Shown: piece after piece, positions 33,047 through 44,073 of the stretch
Numbering within the stretch: position 1 is the stretch's first letter
Layout: each line of letters starts with the position of its first letter
Origin: Manihot esculenta
Lineage: Eukaryota > Streptophyta > Magnoliopsida > Malpighiales > Euphorbiaceae
Length of the DNA stretch: 64,000 nt
Reading direction: 5' to 3'
Assembly: GCF_001659605.2 (NCBI RefSeq)
Contig: NC_035176.2
Coordinates: forward strand, 27,460,716 to 27,524,715
The notes under the pieces: model-generated
Database searches by the model: none
What the model was told of the DNA's origin: nothing
Seen by the model: the letters and a program-made list of their open reading frames with translations, nothing else
Made by a program: the position numbers and the translations under genes

Positions 33047-36000
33047 GTAATTAACTAATTTTAATTTTAATTATTTATATACATATATATAAGTTGAGCT
33101 TAGGACGGTCGGATTTAATTCGATCCATGTGTATTCTAAGTAAATTTGATAGGCGTCAGATTTTACTCTTTTACTATGGATCTCTATTTAAAAAAAATTA
33201 AAATTTCATATTTTTTAAATAAAATTTTAAATTTTATACTTAAATTCAAATATCACATTATATAATAAAAATAATTTATATAATGTTAAGTATTAAAATT
33301 ATTTACTATTTTTAAATTTTTTGTACCTTTTATTTTAATTAGTGTTTAAATGAAAAATAGAAAGTAATTTTTGAACTCTAAAACTGTAAAAAATATTATT
33401 ATAGAAAATAATATTTTATTAATTAAAAACCAATTATCAAAGATAATATTTCTGTTTTTATTTAATTTGAATAAAAAGTTCAAATTAGACTTTGGATTTT
33501 TTTATAAATATAGAGGCTTTTTAATATTTTACTTTTTTAAAATTAATGGTTTAGTTGTTGTATTTTTATCCGTTAAACTAAAGATTTTTTTTTTTCATTT
33601 AATTTTTTATCAATGTTTTCTTAATTGCAAATCAACTAACTAAAAAATTTCCTCAAAGATAATTTTTTTTTCTTAAAATATTTTAAAATTAATATATATA
33701 TTTTCAACTTCAAAAAATAAATAGTTTCATTCTGCAGTTTAAACTTATTAAATTAAAAAAATAGTATTTTTAAATATAAAGAATAAATTGTTAATTTAGT
33801 AAATCAAAATTTAGGAAGCATAGGTTTGAAAATGGAGATATATATTTTACATTACACAAATGCGAAAAAATAATTATCTAACATTTAAATAAAATAATAA
33901 TTTTTTTTTATCTCATAAATTTATTTATTTTATTTTTCACATATATTAATAAATATAATTTTTTTATTAATTTTTAATTATATCTAGTTTAAATATATTA
34001 AACTTTATTAAATATTAAAAAATATTTTAAAATTTTTTTAAAAAATAAAATAAAATAAAATATGATTATAATAGTGGATTTATATATTTTATAATTAAAA
34101 AATGATAATAAAATTTAAAATAATATAAAAAATAAAAATTATGAAATAAAAGTAAAAAATATATATACATGTCATTCTAATTAATATATTTAATATTTAA
34201 AATTTAATATTTTATAATCATAAAAATGGTTTTTTTTTACCATATAACGGTAGACTGCCGCTTAAAATACAGATAAAAAAAAAAAAGTCAACACAAAGTT
34301 AGCTCATAATATTATAGGTTAGAACTTAGAAACTCACCCCAAAAGTTTAACCTAATTCAAACAAAGATTCTGGACAACTACAAATTCTGCATTGTCAACC
34401 GATTGACATCGCCACATATACACCTTGCCGAAGATGATAAATAGATCACTGATGATCCAGAGACCCACTCAGTGGCGGAGGGACGGTACGGTAAGGGGGC
34501 ACGTGCCGTACCGGTCACCGAAAAATATTTTGAAGGGGGATGAAGGTGCCGCAGCGGCACAGCGGTGGTGCCGCAACAGTACAGTCGTGCTAAACCAGTG
34601 GTGCCCTACCAAAGGGAAGCTCCTAGTTCCGCCACTAGACCCACTTAATATCTGATAATGACCCAAAGACCCACTTGATATCTGATACTCATCTTCAATT
34701 CACCCGATTACCACTATGCAAATCATAGAACACAAAAGCTTTAAAAAAAAAAAAAAACAGAGAAATAAACATGGTCTCAATACATAGCTAAAATACAGAT
34801 TTAAACAATAAATATTAAAACTCAATAAACAATCATATCATCAAACTGAAAATTAGAAAATAAATTCCATATCCAAACTTAGCCACCAGCGATAAAACGT
34901 GACTCTATAATGTGGATTTTTTTTTTTTCTCTTACTTTCTTTCCCTTTTTGGCTCTCCTTAAAAAGTCGCTTCTTCTTTAAAAATGATTTCAGATATAAC
35001 TACACAGTTAAATCTTACGTTAACTAACACGTGTTTTATATTTTTATTGACTTTTCACACGGGACGACTTGGTTGACTATCTCTGGAATTATTTTCTCTT
35101 CCAATTATTACATTTCTTATAATTATTATATTTATATACAAATAATTTATCTCACTATTCTAAAAATATTCTAATTTATTTATTATATTTTAATAACTTT
35201 TAGTGTGTATATATACACTAATTCTTAAAAATAATTTTATAAATTGTCAATCTAATTTAATATTTGTTTAGCATTGAAATTTAGGCTAAAAATTAAATTT
35301 ATTCATGTTAAAAATATTAAACTTTATTATTTAATTTAAATTTATTTTAAAATTATCATTAAAAATCAAATAAATTTAAATAAATTAAATAAAAAATATT
35401 TTATTTGAAATTTTAATATTAGTTCAGAAATAAATTTATTTGACATTTTATCAGTATAATTTTTAAAAGTAGCCATAACGTAGGATATTCTCTTTTTTAT
35501 TCTTATTTTTATATTTTTTTATACAAAAATATTTTTCAAATTTCAACTCTTATAACCTTATTTCATGCAAAAAATTATTTAAATTTGTTTTTATTATATT
35601 TATTAAAGATTTTAAAATTCTTACAATTATAATTTAATACATTATGTAGCTCTTCTCATCATGTTATGTATTTTTAAAGAAACATTTTTGTGTAAAATTT
35701 CTGTGAAAATTGAAATCTTCTAACATCTTTAAATTTCTTCATTATTCATAATAATTTCAAATATATTTTTATTTTTTAAAAATCATATTTATATATAACT
35801 AATTATTGATTGTGAATTTATTTATGAAATTTAAATATTTAATTTTAAAATTGTCATATAATAATTTTTTTTCCTTACTTTATTTCTTCTTTAATTGGAA
35901 ATATTAACTAATTTAAATATAAAATAAAATAAATTATCAATATACTTATTCAAAATTTAAAATTTATCTGATAGTATCATTAACACACACATATATATAT

Positions 36001-39000
36001 AACATAATCCATAAATCAAATTATTTAGTATTTTTATTAATAAAAATTATTAATTAATTTATTTTACCTTTAATAAAAAATTAAATAGTATATTTATTTA
36101 AAATTATATAAATTAAAAATAATATATAAAATTGCAATTATGAAAACTAACTAAATAGAATAAATAGTCAAAATGGCTAACCGAAGTTTTTAAAAAAATT
36201 AAAAAATAAATTTTATAAAATTCCAAGCGGCCGACACAAAACAAAAAGTAGACAACAGAATTGTGAGACCGACAAAAAATGAAAGGCCTGCAAAGCATTG
36301 GGGCCCATAACCGTTGATCTTTGAGACTTTATTATGATAGACTAAGACTATTCTTTAAACATTACTTTTTTTTTTTTTTTTTATTAGTTGTTTAATTGGT
36401 TGCAGCTGTGATGGTTTGACAATCTCCTTTCCCATTAATACATTTTATGGATTTCTCATAATCTCATCCCCTTTATACAAAAGACAAAAACAAAATATTA
36501 TTCACTAATAAAATAAAAAATAATTTTTTTTAAATAACTTATAAATTAATCTTATTATTTTAAAAATCATAGACTTTCTTTTTACCAATGTTTATATATA
36601 TAGTATTTTTAAACAAGCTCAATAAATATAGCTCTAACTACAATAATTTTTTGAATTATCAAATACGTTTTTCGTTGTAATTCAATAAAAAATTATTGAT
36701 AATTCATTTATTAACAGATTATAATCTGTTGTTAAAAAAATTATTAGTAAATTTTTATTAACAGCTTTCGGTTCAAATTTATTAATAGAGTTTTTGTTAT
36801 TATTATTAACGAATTTAAAATTCGTTATTAAATTAAGAAAAAAATAATTTATTATCAGATGTGAAATTTATTAGTAAATTATCAATCGATTGTAATTGTT
36901 AGTAGATTTATTAAATATTTAAATAATTTTAAAATAATTATTATTTTAATTAAATAGTAAATTTTATTATTAATATTATTTTTTATTAATTCAATAAAAT
37001 TTAAAATTATATTATTATTATTATTAAATTTTTAATTTATACATAATATTTATTAGAAATACATAAAGATTGGAAATAAGAGAAAAATAAATGAGAAAAA
37101 ATGATAAAAAAACAGAAAAAGAAAGAAAATAATAAAAAAATAAAAATTATGAAAATTAAAGAAAAATGAGAGTAGAGTAAGAAAATGATTAGAGAAATGA
37201 GAAAAAAGGGAAAATGATTACGGAATGAAATAAATGTAGAGAAATAATAGAAAAATTATAGAATGAAAAAAAATGATATACAAAAAATAACACACAACAA
37301 CAAAGCTATGATTTAGCTGCAGATTATACTAACAGATTTTACGTTCGTTAATAATTTTAATAGATTTATTAACGGATTCAAAAATTTATTAGTAAATTTT
37401 AATATAAAAATTTATTAATAGATTTAAAATTCGTTAGTAATCTATTAATATCACTAATAAATTTTAAATTCGTTGATAATTTATAAATATATAAAATAAT
37501 TAATATTAAAATTTATTAACGGATTTAAAATTTATTAGTAATTTATTAAAATATTTCAATCTGTTAATAAATTTAAAAAAGTGTTTAAATTACTAACTGA
37601 CTCTAAATCCATACTAATAGATTTAAAAATTTATTACTAAATTTTATCATTTAATTAATAAATAAAAAAAGTATTGAATTTACAAACGAATTTAAAATTT
37701 ATCAGTAAATTTGTTGATAAATTTAAAATGACATTTTACGTAAAATTTTTATATTTTTTTAAATTCACATTTTTCGATTATAAATAAATTTACTAACGAA
37801 TTTCAAATCCGTTGATAATTTTTAAAAGAAAAAAAACTCACTTTTATTTTTTTAAAATTCAATAACGGATTCAAATATGTTAATAAATCCGTTACTAATC
37901 CGCATTTATAAATATAACACTACTTCTTCTTCCTTTATCATTCATTTATTTTTATCATTTTTATTTCTTACATTTTCTTTCCCTTTCTCTCATTTTCTTT
38001 CTTTTTCTATTACTTTCTTGTATTTCACTTTCTTATCTCATTTTTTTCTATTATTTTCCAATCATCTCTTATCCTTTTTCATCTCATTCTTGTCACTCTT
38101 TTATTATTTTCCTACATAATTTTCCTTTCACTTTCTCCATTTTCTTTATCAATATTTTCTTCTATTTCTTCATTTATCTTTCATTTTCTCTATAATTACA
38201 TACTATTCATATTGTTTCCTCTCATATTATTTTCTTCTATCATTTTCTTTCTATTTATATTTTTCTATTATTTTCTCTTCATTTATTTTCTTCTCTAATC
38301 ATTTTCTCTTTTTTTTTCCCTCATTTTTCTAATAATCCTTTTACTCTACTCTCATTTTTTCTTCTTTTTCATAAATTTTATTTTTCTATCATTTTTTTAT
38401 TTTTCTCTTTTTTCTTTCTTTTTTTTTTATCATTTCCTCTCATTTACTTTTCTCTTATTTCCACTTTTTATATATTTCTAATAAATATTAGACATAAATT
38501 AAAAATTTAGTAACAATACTAATATAATTTTAAATATTATTGAATTAATAAAAAATAATATTTATAATAAAACTCATTATTTAATCAAATAATAATTATT
38601 TTAAAATTATTTAAATTTTCAATAAATTTATTAACGGTATTAACGGATTTACCAACGGATTTAAAATCTATTAATAAATTATTTTTCTCTCAATTTACTA
38701 ACGAATTTAAAATCTATTAGTAATAATAATAAAAATTTTGTTAGTAAATCGGTTAGTATTATTAACTAACTTAAAAACTGTTGATAAAAATTTATCAATG
38801 AATTTTTTAATAACGGATCATAATTCGTTAATAATTCGTTGATAATTCATCAATGGATTTTTATAGGATTATCAATGGAAAAATCTGTTGGTAATCTAGA
38901 AGTTTTTGTAGTGATGTGAGAGAAAATAATATGAATGAAAATTATAGATAAAATAAATGAAAATTATAGAGAAATTAGAAGAAAATGGGATCATGATAGA

Positions 39001-42000
39001 AAAGAAAATGGAGAAAGTGAAAGAGAAATTATGAAGAAAAAATGATGGAAAGGTCTTAACGGATTTAGGAATGAATTTGCAATTTATTATGAAATTTAAA
39101 AAAGGTAGACTTTTTTTTCTTTCAAAAATTATTAACAAATTCATTGGTAATAAAAAAGATATTAATTTTTTAAAAAAATGCAAGAATTTTATGCAGAATT
39201 TTATTTTAAATTTATTATCGATTTACAATTGGATGGCATAGTTGGTAAGTATAATATTTTTTTTACTATAAAATTTCGTAATAAATTTTGTATTTTTTTT
39301 AAAATATTACTAATGGATTTAGAGTACGTTAGTAATTTAAATATTTTTTAAATTTATTTTTTAAATTTATTAATAAATTAAAATTTATCGATCAATGAAT
39401 TTTAATTCTGTTAATAAATTTAAATATCAATTATTAACAAATAAAATTCATTAGTAATCCATAAATTTTTTGAGAGATTTACAATTTAGTCTCTGAGTAT
39501 TGCCATTATTAACAAGTCAGTCCTTATATTTTTAGAAACCTATTAAAATGTCTTTATCTTTTCTTTCTGTCAACGAAATAGTCCTTCCGTCTATTTTTGC
39601 CATTAAAAATATAGTAAAAGTCTAAATTACCCCCATTATTTTCCTCCTCCTCCTCCTCCTCCTCCTCCTCCAATTCTTCCTCCTTCTTCTGCTTCTTCTT
39701 CTATTTCTGCTTCTTCTTTTGCTTCTGCTTCTGCTTCTGCTTCTTCTTCTTCTCCTTCTTCTTTTTCTTCCTTTTCTTCTTTTTCTTCTTTCTCTTCTCT
39801 CTCTTCTTCTTCTTCTCCTTCTTCTCCTTCTTCTTCTTTTTCTTCTTTTTTTTTTTTCTTCTTTTTCTTCTTCTTCTCCTTCTCCTTCTTCTTCTTCTTC
39901 TTTATCTAATTTTAACGGAAAAGAGGACGGAAAGACTATTTTATTGGCGGAAAGAAAACATAAGGATGTTTTAATAAGTTTCTAAAAATATAGGGACTGA
40001 CTTATTAATAATGATAATATCTAGAGACTAAATTGTGAATTTCCTTTTTTTTGTTTTTTTTTTTTTGTTGTGGTAGACCGACCAACTCCAGCATTTATTG
40101 CCATATGAGACAAACCGATCTAAGGATATCCACCTAGACCCATCATGATCACAACCAAAAAAAGGAGAAAAGAAGATAGCATGCTTGAAAAACCAAAGCT
40201 CACACAGGATCAAAGACATGCAAACCCAAACCAGACAGCAAAAGTAAACACACAAGCCAAAGCAAAAGCATAAGCAACAACAAACCTAAGCTACAGCCAC
40301 ACAGACCCTCCACCATCTACCAAAACGAACCTATAACAGCCCAAAAAAACTTAGAATCTCCAACAGGACAACACTGCATAAAGAGAGATGTGACAAAGTT
40401 CAGTTTGTCTGAAGTTTTTGAGAGTGTAAATCGTCAGAAATAACTTGATTCTTGAAATTTCCTTTCTTTTCGATTTATGTTTATTCTCAAATAATTGTTT
40501 AAATTAATTAAATTATTTTTTAATCTTAATTTTATATTTTAATCAATTTTTTTAAATTATTAATTAAAAAATTACTATTTAATCTACATATGTAGTATAA
40601 AGAAACTAATTAATTATTTTTTTTTTAAAAATAAATATATGTGGATGTTAATTTCTTCTTTGGGCATAAGCAAAAGTTGATAATCCTTCATTTTTGTTTT
40701 AGAAATTGTGAAGGCAATCCTAAAAATACGTCCAGATTTTGCATGGAAGAAGGACGTTAATGGATGCACTCCTTTACACCTAGCTTGCAGCAAAGGCCAT
40801 CTTGAGACCACCAGAGAGCTACTAAGATTCGACACTGATCTCCCTTGTTTGCAAGATAATGATGGTCGAACCCCACTCCATTGGGCTGCCATCAAAGGCC
40901 GAGTCAGCATCATCGACGAGATACTCTCTGTGAGTCTTGAATCTGCAGAGATGATCACCAAAAATAGAGAAACTGTTCTCCATCTCAGTGTGAAAAACAA
41001 TCAGTTTGATGCAGTGAAGTACCTCATGGAGACTCTCAACATTACCAAGCTTATTAATAAGCCTGACAGCGATGGCAATACAGCTTTGCACCTCGCAACC
41101 GCCGGAAAACTTAGCACTGTATGTCAACCCAAACCCTTATTTTTTCTTATTAAGCTCCCACTTGTTTCTATACAATTATTGCATGTACAACGAATACAAG
41201 GAATTTATACGAAACCCATCGTGATTAATGATCATAATGATTTTCTAGCTTACTAATTTATTTGCATTTTGCTTTTTGTTTGGTGGCATGAGAGTAGATG
41301 GTCATCTTTCTGTTGAAGCGTAACGCTGATGTGAACGCTATAAATCGCAAGGGACAGACTCCTTTGGACGTAGTGGAGTCTGATGTGAGCAATTCTGGTG
41401 CTCTCCAGATTTTGCCTGCAATACAAGATGCAGGAGGTAAGAGAGGAGACCAAGTCCCACCAACTTCGACTGAAATTCAACAAATCACACCATTTGAAAG
41501 TAATAATCCCATTATCCCATCTTCATCTTCAAAAAAAGTGTTGGATTCTCCAAATCACCATCACCGCCGTAAGCAGCGACGCCGCAGGGAAAAACAGCTA
41601 GAGATCCAAAGTGAAGGTCTACGTAATGCACGTAATACAATCATTTTAGTGGCAGTTTTAATTGCCACTGTTACATTTGCTGCTGGAATAAACCCTCCTG
41701 GAGGATTTGATCAAAAGACAGGGGAATGTCTAAAGGGAAAGCGTACTTCTTTTAAAGTGTTCATGGTTTGCAACAATGCAGCTTTATTTTTATCACTAGG
41801 TATAGTTATTTTCCTAGTCAGCATTATACCCTTTAGGCGAAAAGCCATGACAAAACTATTAGCAGTGACACATAGGATCATGTGGGTGTCCATGTCGTTT
41901 ATGGCGGCAGCTTACATGGCTGCCATGTGGACAACTTTACCTCATGGACGTGGGTGGGGAGCAGTATGGTTGTTGATGTCAATAGTGGCTATAGGAGGAG

Positions 42001-42221
42001 GGTGCACAATTGGAATTTTTATGGGTTTGGGGATATTGTTAACTAAGCATTTGTTGAGGAAAAGAGAATGGAGAAGAAACAATAAGCAAAAGAGGAAGAA
42101 CGAGAGTCCGAGTAGTAGCATTAGCCGCCTAGAAGAAATGAAGATCATTAAAAGAGGGAACAGTGACTCTACTAGTAATTCAGATGTGGATAGTTCTGAA
42201 ACAGGTTTCCACTTGTATTAG
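32584..42221 (+). CDS. Ankyrin-repeat PGG-domain membrane protein (BDA1/ACD6/ITN1-like)
   Basis: Three-exon gene, about 600 aa: exon 1 32584-33046, exon 2 40703-41118, exon 3 41298-42221. Splice sites are ACAG|GTAATT, TTTTAG|AAATTG, CACT|GTATGT and GAGTAG|ATGGTC; phases fit (phase 1, then 0). About nine ankyrin repeats run from residue ~38 to ~335 (NTILHLAARFGPLELAKEIL, ETPLYEACREGRTDMVKVLV, CTPLHLACSKGHLETTRELL, NTALHLATAGKLST...). A basic linker (HHHRRKQRRRREK) precedes the PGG domain (NARNTIILVAVLIATVTFAA, GINPPGGF) and about four membrane spans, then a basic/serine-rich tail ending HLY. Relatives such as BDA1 and ACD6 act at membranes in immune signalling and cell death, ITN1 in salt/ROS signalling; which role applies cannot be told here. 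The start was chosen for its context (GAGATGGAC) and because the repeats begin just after it. Intron 1 is 7.66 kb; the frame has no lesions. Confidence 0.9.
34470..34637. mobile_element. hAT-type MITE, 168 bp, in intron 1
   Basis: Ends CAGTGGCGGAG and TTCCGCCACTA are inverted repeats differing at the first base. An exact 8-bp duplication GACCCACT flanks it (34462-34469 and 34638-34645). The GC-rich interior (TGCCGCAGCGGCAC) stands out against the AT-rich intron. Confidence 0.93.
36636..38913. mobile_element. CACTA-like foldback element in intron 1
   Basis: The right end reads ...AGTTTTTGTAGTG, the inverse of CACTACAAAAACT; the left end AACTACAATAATTTT is the same terminus with its first base changed. 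The two arms are inverted copies over many hundreds of bases: for example TTATTAGAAATA(C/T)ATAAA...GGAAATAAGAGAAAA at 37040-37100 pairs with its complement at 38440-38500. Subterminal repeats of the type ACGGATTTAAAATCCGTTA-GTAA occur throughout. No transposase ORF. A 3-bp duplication typical of CACTA elements is not evident (TCT against ATG). Confidence 0.7.
38914..39472. mobile_element. Truncated second copy of the CACTA-like repeat
   Basis: GAGAGAAAATAATATGAATG through AATGGAGAAAGTGAAAGAGAAATTATG is the inverse of sequence at about 38100-38230, followed by more ACGGATTTAGGA/CATTAGTAATCC subterminal motifs. Both termini are missing. Confidence 0.55.
39473..40044. mobile_element. Mutator-like MITE with ~115-bp inverted repeats
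   Basis: 39473-39600 (GAGATTTACAATTTAGTCTC, AACAAGTCAGTCC, CTTCCGTC) and 39925-40044 are inverted copies over about 115-120 bp. Long TIRs and no ORF suggest a MULE-type MITE. The target duplication is obscured by T-runs on both sides. Confidence 0.75.
39636..39905. repeat. (CTT/CTC)n pyrimidine tract in MITE core
   Basis: About 270 bp of TCC, TTC and TTCTGC triplets between the two inverted repeats; the apparent poly-leucine ORF through it is a by-product. Confidence 0.9.
40045..40390 (-). mobile_element. Probable 3' end of a LINE-like retroposon
   Basis: A T-tract (40045-40068) on the plus strand is the poly(A) tail of a minus-strand insertion. The adjacent ~320 bp is GT-rich on the minus strand and gives a degenerate reading with VVSL/WSVYHN. 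The 5' end and a target duplication were not found. Confidence 0.4.
40703..41118 (+). CDS. Ankyrin gene exon 2
   Basis: Completes the split glutamate codon and codes for 138 further residues (repeats 4-8), ending at CACT|GTATGT. Intron 2 follows (41119-41297, 179 bp). Confidence 0.88.
41298..42221 (+). CDS. Ankyrin gene exon 3
   Basis: 307 residues from MVIFLLKRNADVNAI (end of the ankyrin region) through the PGG domain and membrane spans to TAG at 42219-42221. Confidence 0.9.
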   Translation: MVIFLLKRNADVNAINRKGQTPLDVVESDVSNSGALQILPAIQDAGGKRGDQVPPTSTEIQQITPFESNNPIIPSSSSKKVLDSPNHHHRRKQRRRREKQLEIQSEGLRNARNTIILVAVLIATVTFAAGINPPGGFDQKTGECLKGKRTSFKVFMVCNNAALFLSLGIVIFLVSIIPFRRKAMTKLLAVTHRIMWVSMSFMAAAYMAAMWTTLPHGRGWGAVWLLMSIVAIGGGCTIGIFMGLGILLTKHLLRKREWRRNNKQKRKNESPSSSISRLEEMKIIKRGNSDSTSNSDVDSSETGFHLY

Positions 42222-42898
42222 ATTTAGACATAATTAATGAAATAAGGTTAATTAGACAAATTTTCATAACGTAGCATATTTGAGGACAAGGATAGATTAA
42301 TTAATTAGAAAGATGCAGCTTCTGTCCATATAGTTGTATAGATGGTGATACACCATTTTTGTTAATTGTTTCCATTTTTGTATTTACTAAAATATGTACA
42401 TTGGTTAATTTTTTATTAAAAAATATTGAATTTCAGCCTTTATTTAAGTTAAAAATATACGATTGTTATCTATATATGTTGAATATATCATTTTTTTATG
42501 AATACAATATGTGTTAAACAGATGTTAGTAGAGAAAAGTCGAGAGAAAGGAAAGAGAAAGGTCGAGATGGGATCGGAAGGGATTGATGCAACGGCGTGAT
42601 TTTTCATATTTTAGACTTTACAACTTGCATTTGTTTGATGTTTCGTTTGTTTTGGTTTGCTTTCCCTTGTTCTAGGATAGAGAAAGGATGATTCTCTTTT
42701 TGTTTTTTCTGTTTTAAGACTGTCATCTCACTCATGATTCCCTTGCCATGGATAAGTGTTGTGACAGCCTCTATCAGTTGTGTTGCTCTTTGTTTTTTGA
42801 TTTTGCAGGTTCCCAGTAGTCATTCGTGAGTGTCTTTGGAGTATGCTTTCTTAGATGGGTCATTCTGTGTCTAGCTTCTAGGGAGGGATTTCATTATT
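42222..42898 (+). other. Ankyrin 3' UTR and spacer
   Basis: AT-rich 3' UTR; AATGAAATAAGG (about 42236) is a possible poly(A) signal region. From about 42535 the composition changes to that of Tat copy B, and TTTTGCAG|GTTCCC (near 42808) looks like a splice acceptor in front of the antisense ORF. Confidence 0.5.
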
Positions 42899-43908
42899 AT
42901 GGCGTGGTATCTCAGAACAACACTGATTCATTTAGTAGCTACCACTCCCACAAGAAGAAGCAAATTCGTCGAAGTTACTTGTATTGCCTATAAAGACAAA
43001 GTTGCCCCTGGAACATTCGACCCTCCTCCAAAACGAGCACGACGGATAGAAGAAATCCATGTGCTTCCTCCTCTTCCTCTGCTTCTTGAAGCTTCTGGAC
43101 CTTCGAACCCTCCGACCGATTTTTCTGCTAGGGGCGCATCTCCTCCTCCTAGCCAGCCCCCTTCTCAAAATTATGAAGAGGCAGACACCGGAGCTCCTTG
43201 GCCACGGGGCATTCAACACCTGGCTCTATCCCTGACTCGGTGAACTCGCTCCTTAAGGAACCCCGATTGTTAGTTCTGATAGCAAAGAACGCCCTGCAGT
43301 CTGATGATTGTCACCACCCGAACAAAGTTAAGACGAATGACCTCTACAATAACGTCATCTATTTTGCTATGGAGAGTGCTCTATGTGCATACCTAGCCAA
43401 GAAGCATAATAAGGCCCTAAAGCGAGAATTTGGAGCGCACCAGATGGATATAAACCACTTGTAGGAGGAGTGCACAAGGTTGAAGGCTCGGGTTACCGAG
43501 GTGGAGAACACTATGAAAAAGACCCTTGAGTCTGTAGATAAACTGCAAACAGACCTGGACTCGGCCAATTCTGCTAATGCTACTCTCGAGAATCGGGCTA
43601 AGACAGCAGAGAATCAAGTGGCTATACTTCAACGGCAAGTCCAGCAAACTTAGGCTCAGGAGAATTGGGTCACCTCCGACAGGGTTGCTGAGCTAGAAGT
43701 CGAAGCTGAACTACAAGAGACAGTAACTTGGGGAGGGAAGATGTTCATCGAATGTCAGTACTCGGTCAAGAATAAGCGCTTTCCTATTGAGGACTTCTCC
43801 TGAATTGATGATATTTTCACCGAGGAGGAGGAAGAGGACGAAGAGAAACAGGAGGAGAGGCAGAATGAAGATGATCCCCCAACTGGATCTCTATTGAATA
43901 TGCAATAG
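42899..43908 (+). pseudogene. Antisense ORF of Tat copy B
   Basis: Runs opposite to gag-pol, between the tandem repeats and the missing 3' LTR. It starts MAWYLRTTLIHLV, has a proline-rich part (PPPSQPPSQ), shifts frame near 43210, then continues VNSLLKEPRLLVLIAKNAL and a heptad-like coiled coil (LKARVTEVENTMKKTLESVD, LENRAKTAENQVAILQRQV) to the acidic end TEEEEEDEEKQEE. In-frame stops are at 43462, near 43651 and near 43801. It resembles the C-terminal half of the 'putative gypsy-type transposon' proteins of Tat elements; the N-terminal domain is not here. Confidence 0.65.
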
Positions 43909-44073
43909 ATGTAGAGAATATAAATTTAATAGACTCGAGAGGAGGAGATTAAAGATGTCCCTCCTCTGTAATTTTTTTTTTTATAATGAGAGCATTTCTT
44001 TTAGTTTCTTAGCTTTATTTTTGCTGTCTTTATGATCAATACTTGACTAAGAGTAAAACAACCAGAACACTCA

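Larger units (their letters stand above)
33047..40702 (+). other. Ankyrin gene intron 1, 7.66 kb, transposon-rich
   Basis: GTAATT...TTTTAG. It splits the fourth ankyrin repeat at phase 1. Apart from the elements listed separately (34470-34637, 36636-40390), 33047-34469 and 34638-36635 are very AT-rich with no features I can name. The short ORFs inside it are low-complexity. Confidence 0.8.

Noticed and set aside
37877..38119. Phe/Ser/Leu-rich 80-codon ORF
   Set aside because: Lies in the pyrimidine-rich arm of the foldback element; composition alone explains it.
39719..39985. Poly-leucine/poly-serine ORF
   Set aside because: It is a translation of the CTT/CTC microsatellite inside a MITE, with no start context or homology.
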